DNA from: Cytobacillus citreus
GTDB taxonomy: Bacteria > Bacillota > Bacilli > Bacillales > Cytobacillaceae
Reading direction: 5' to 3'
Assembly (NCBI RefSeq): GCF_018343665.1
Contig: NZ_JAGYPM010000002.1
Location: forward strand, 762,634-826,633
DNA length: 64,000 bases
The notes under the pieces are model-generated. The model worked only from the letters and a program-made list of their open reading frames with translations. It did not search any database and had not been told where the DNA came from. This document shows, in pieces, positions 63,810-64,000 of this stretch. Made by a program: the position numbers and the translations under genes. Positions within the stretch are counted from its first letter, which is position 1. The number at the start of each line of letters is the position of its first letter.

Positions 63810-64000
63810 AGGAATGTTGGGTTAGAAACGAGCCCATGCAGTCGATAAGCACCGCTGAGGTGTTTGGCTGTAGAAGTCTTGAGCAAACGCTTTGTAGTGT
63901 CTGTATGTTGTACCCTATTTGTATATTAAAGTAGGGGAGAGTATAGAAGAAACAAGCTAGTCGCTCAAGAACCCCATTGCTTTAGCTATGGGAGTTTCAG
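63810..64000 (+). ncRNA. Candidate omega-RNA / right end of TnpB element
   Basis: Non-coding, G-rich region directly after tnpB, ending with GAACCCCATTGCTTTAGCTA and GGGAGTTTCAG. That closing stem is the form usual for TnpB guide RNAs and IS605 right ends. The guide would be read from flanking DNA past position 64000. Confidence 0.55.

Larger units (their letters stand above)
62078..64000 (+). mobile_element. IS200/IS605-type TnpB element (no tnpA), reaching the window edge
   Basis: The left boundary is set by the end of MATE homology, near GAACGAGAAAGCCCACACC and a GGGC-ATA-GCCC hairpin. A single tnpB gene follows, then an RNA-like right end with CCCAT/ATGGG stem at 63973-63990. No tnpA is present, so it is an IS1341-like element mobilised by a partner elsewhere. 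The right junction is at or just beyond 64000. Confidence 0.7.

Noticed and set aside
1..64000. CRISPR array, rRNA, tRNA or phage module
   Set aside because: No regularly spaced short repeats with unique spacers, no tRNA cloverleaf and no rRNA signature were seen. The two tandem arrays have no variable spacers.

Overview
The window looks like chromosome from a spore-forming, low-GC member of the Bacillaceae (soil Bacillus, Neobacillus or Cytobacillus type). Reasons: AT-rich DNA, strong AGGAGG ribosome binding sites with frequent TTG/GTG starts, many Rho-independent terminators, and typical Bacillus families (PgsBCAE, CsoR-CopZ-CopA, CypC, BrnQ, DUF1657, CwlJ-like hydrolase, PrsA-like lipoprotein). 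I see no rRNA, tRNA or CRISPR array.

Layout. 0-5.4 kb: a ring-cleaving dioxygenase with a luciferase-like oxidoreductase, a translationally coupled SDR / QueA-like / VOC operon, and a HAD nucleotidase. 5.5-8.3 kb: DUF2164, DinB and a secreted alpha/beta hydrolase, all on the minus strand. 9.0-14.2 kb: a poly-gamma-glutamate locus in the gene order of capBCADE. pgsB, pgsC, pgsA and pgsE are present, the capD/ggt-type gene between pgsA and pgsE is a wreck, a glycosyltransferase upstream is a wreck, an IS1182-type remnant abuts pgsE, and a PghP-type hydrolase follows. 15-20 kb: BrnQ, proline dehydrogenase and proline racemase behind a sigma-54 promoter with a divergent sigma-54 activator. 20-24 kb: ABC-2 exporter, TatC with a decayed upstream partial copy, and an XRE/DUF1232 protein.

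24-43 kb: a large catabolic region with two more sigma-54 promoters. It holds an aminotransferase plus aldehyde dehydrogenase; a 5-oxoprolinase-type set (pxpB, pxpC, biotin carrier, biotin carboxylase, pxpA); a MoaA fragment; a CoxG/CoxS/CoxL/CoxM molybdenum hydroxylase; a split XdhC; a MocA-like nucleotidyltransferase; a second, larger sigma-54 activator; and a second pxpB-pxpC pair. 43-48 kb: an AhpD-like protein, copper efflux (CsoR, CopZ, CopA) and a LysM/Hydrolase_2 wall hydrolase.

48-59 kb is patchier: CadD-like transporter, MntP-type remnant, DUF1657, CYP152 peroxygenase, FabZ, VOC. Then come three consecutive genes whose reading frames are interrupted: an Rrf2 regulator and a YwnB-like protein with frameshifts, and a redox lipoprotein with an in-frame TGA exactly at the first position of a CxxC-type motif. 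A PrsA-like lipoprotein, an MGT-type glycosyltransferase and a second DinB protein follow. 59.7-64 kb: DUF2087 regulator, GIY-YIG protein, and a MATE exporter interrupted by a TnpB element that runs to the window edge.

Most notable: (1) the TGA-containing redox lipoprotein, a selenoprotein candidate with a suitable hairpin 20 nt downstream; (2) the sigma-54 catabolic regulon with palindromic upstream sites and an unassigned molybdenum hydroxylase; (3) the poly-gamma-glutamate locus that lost its CapD-type gene; (4) several pseudogenes readable only across frames.
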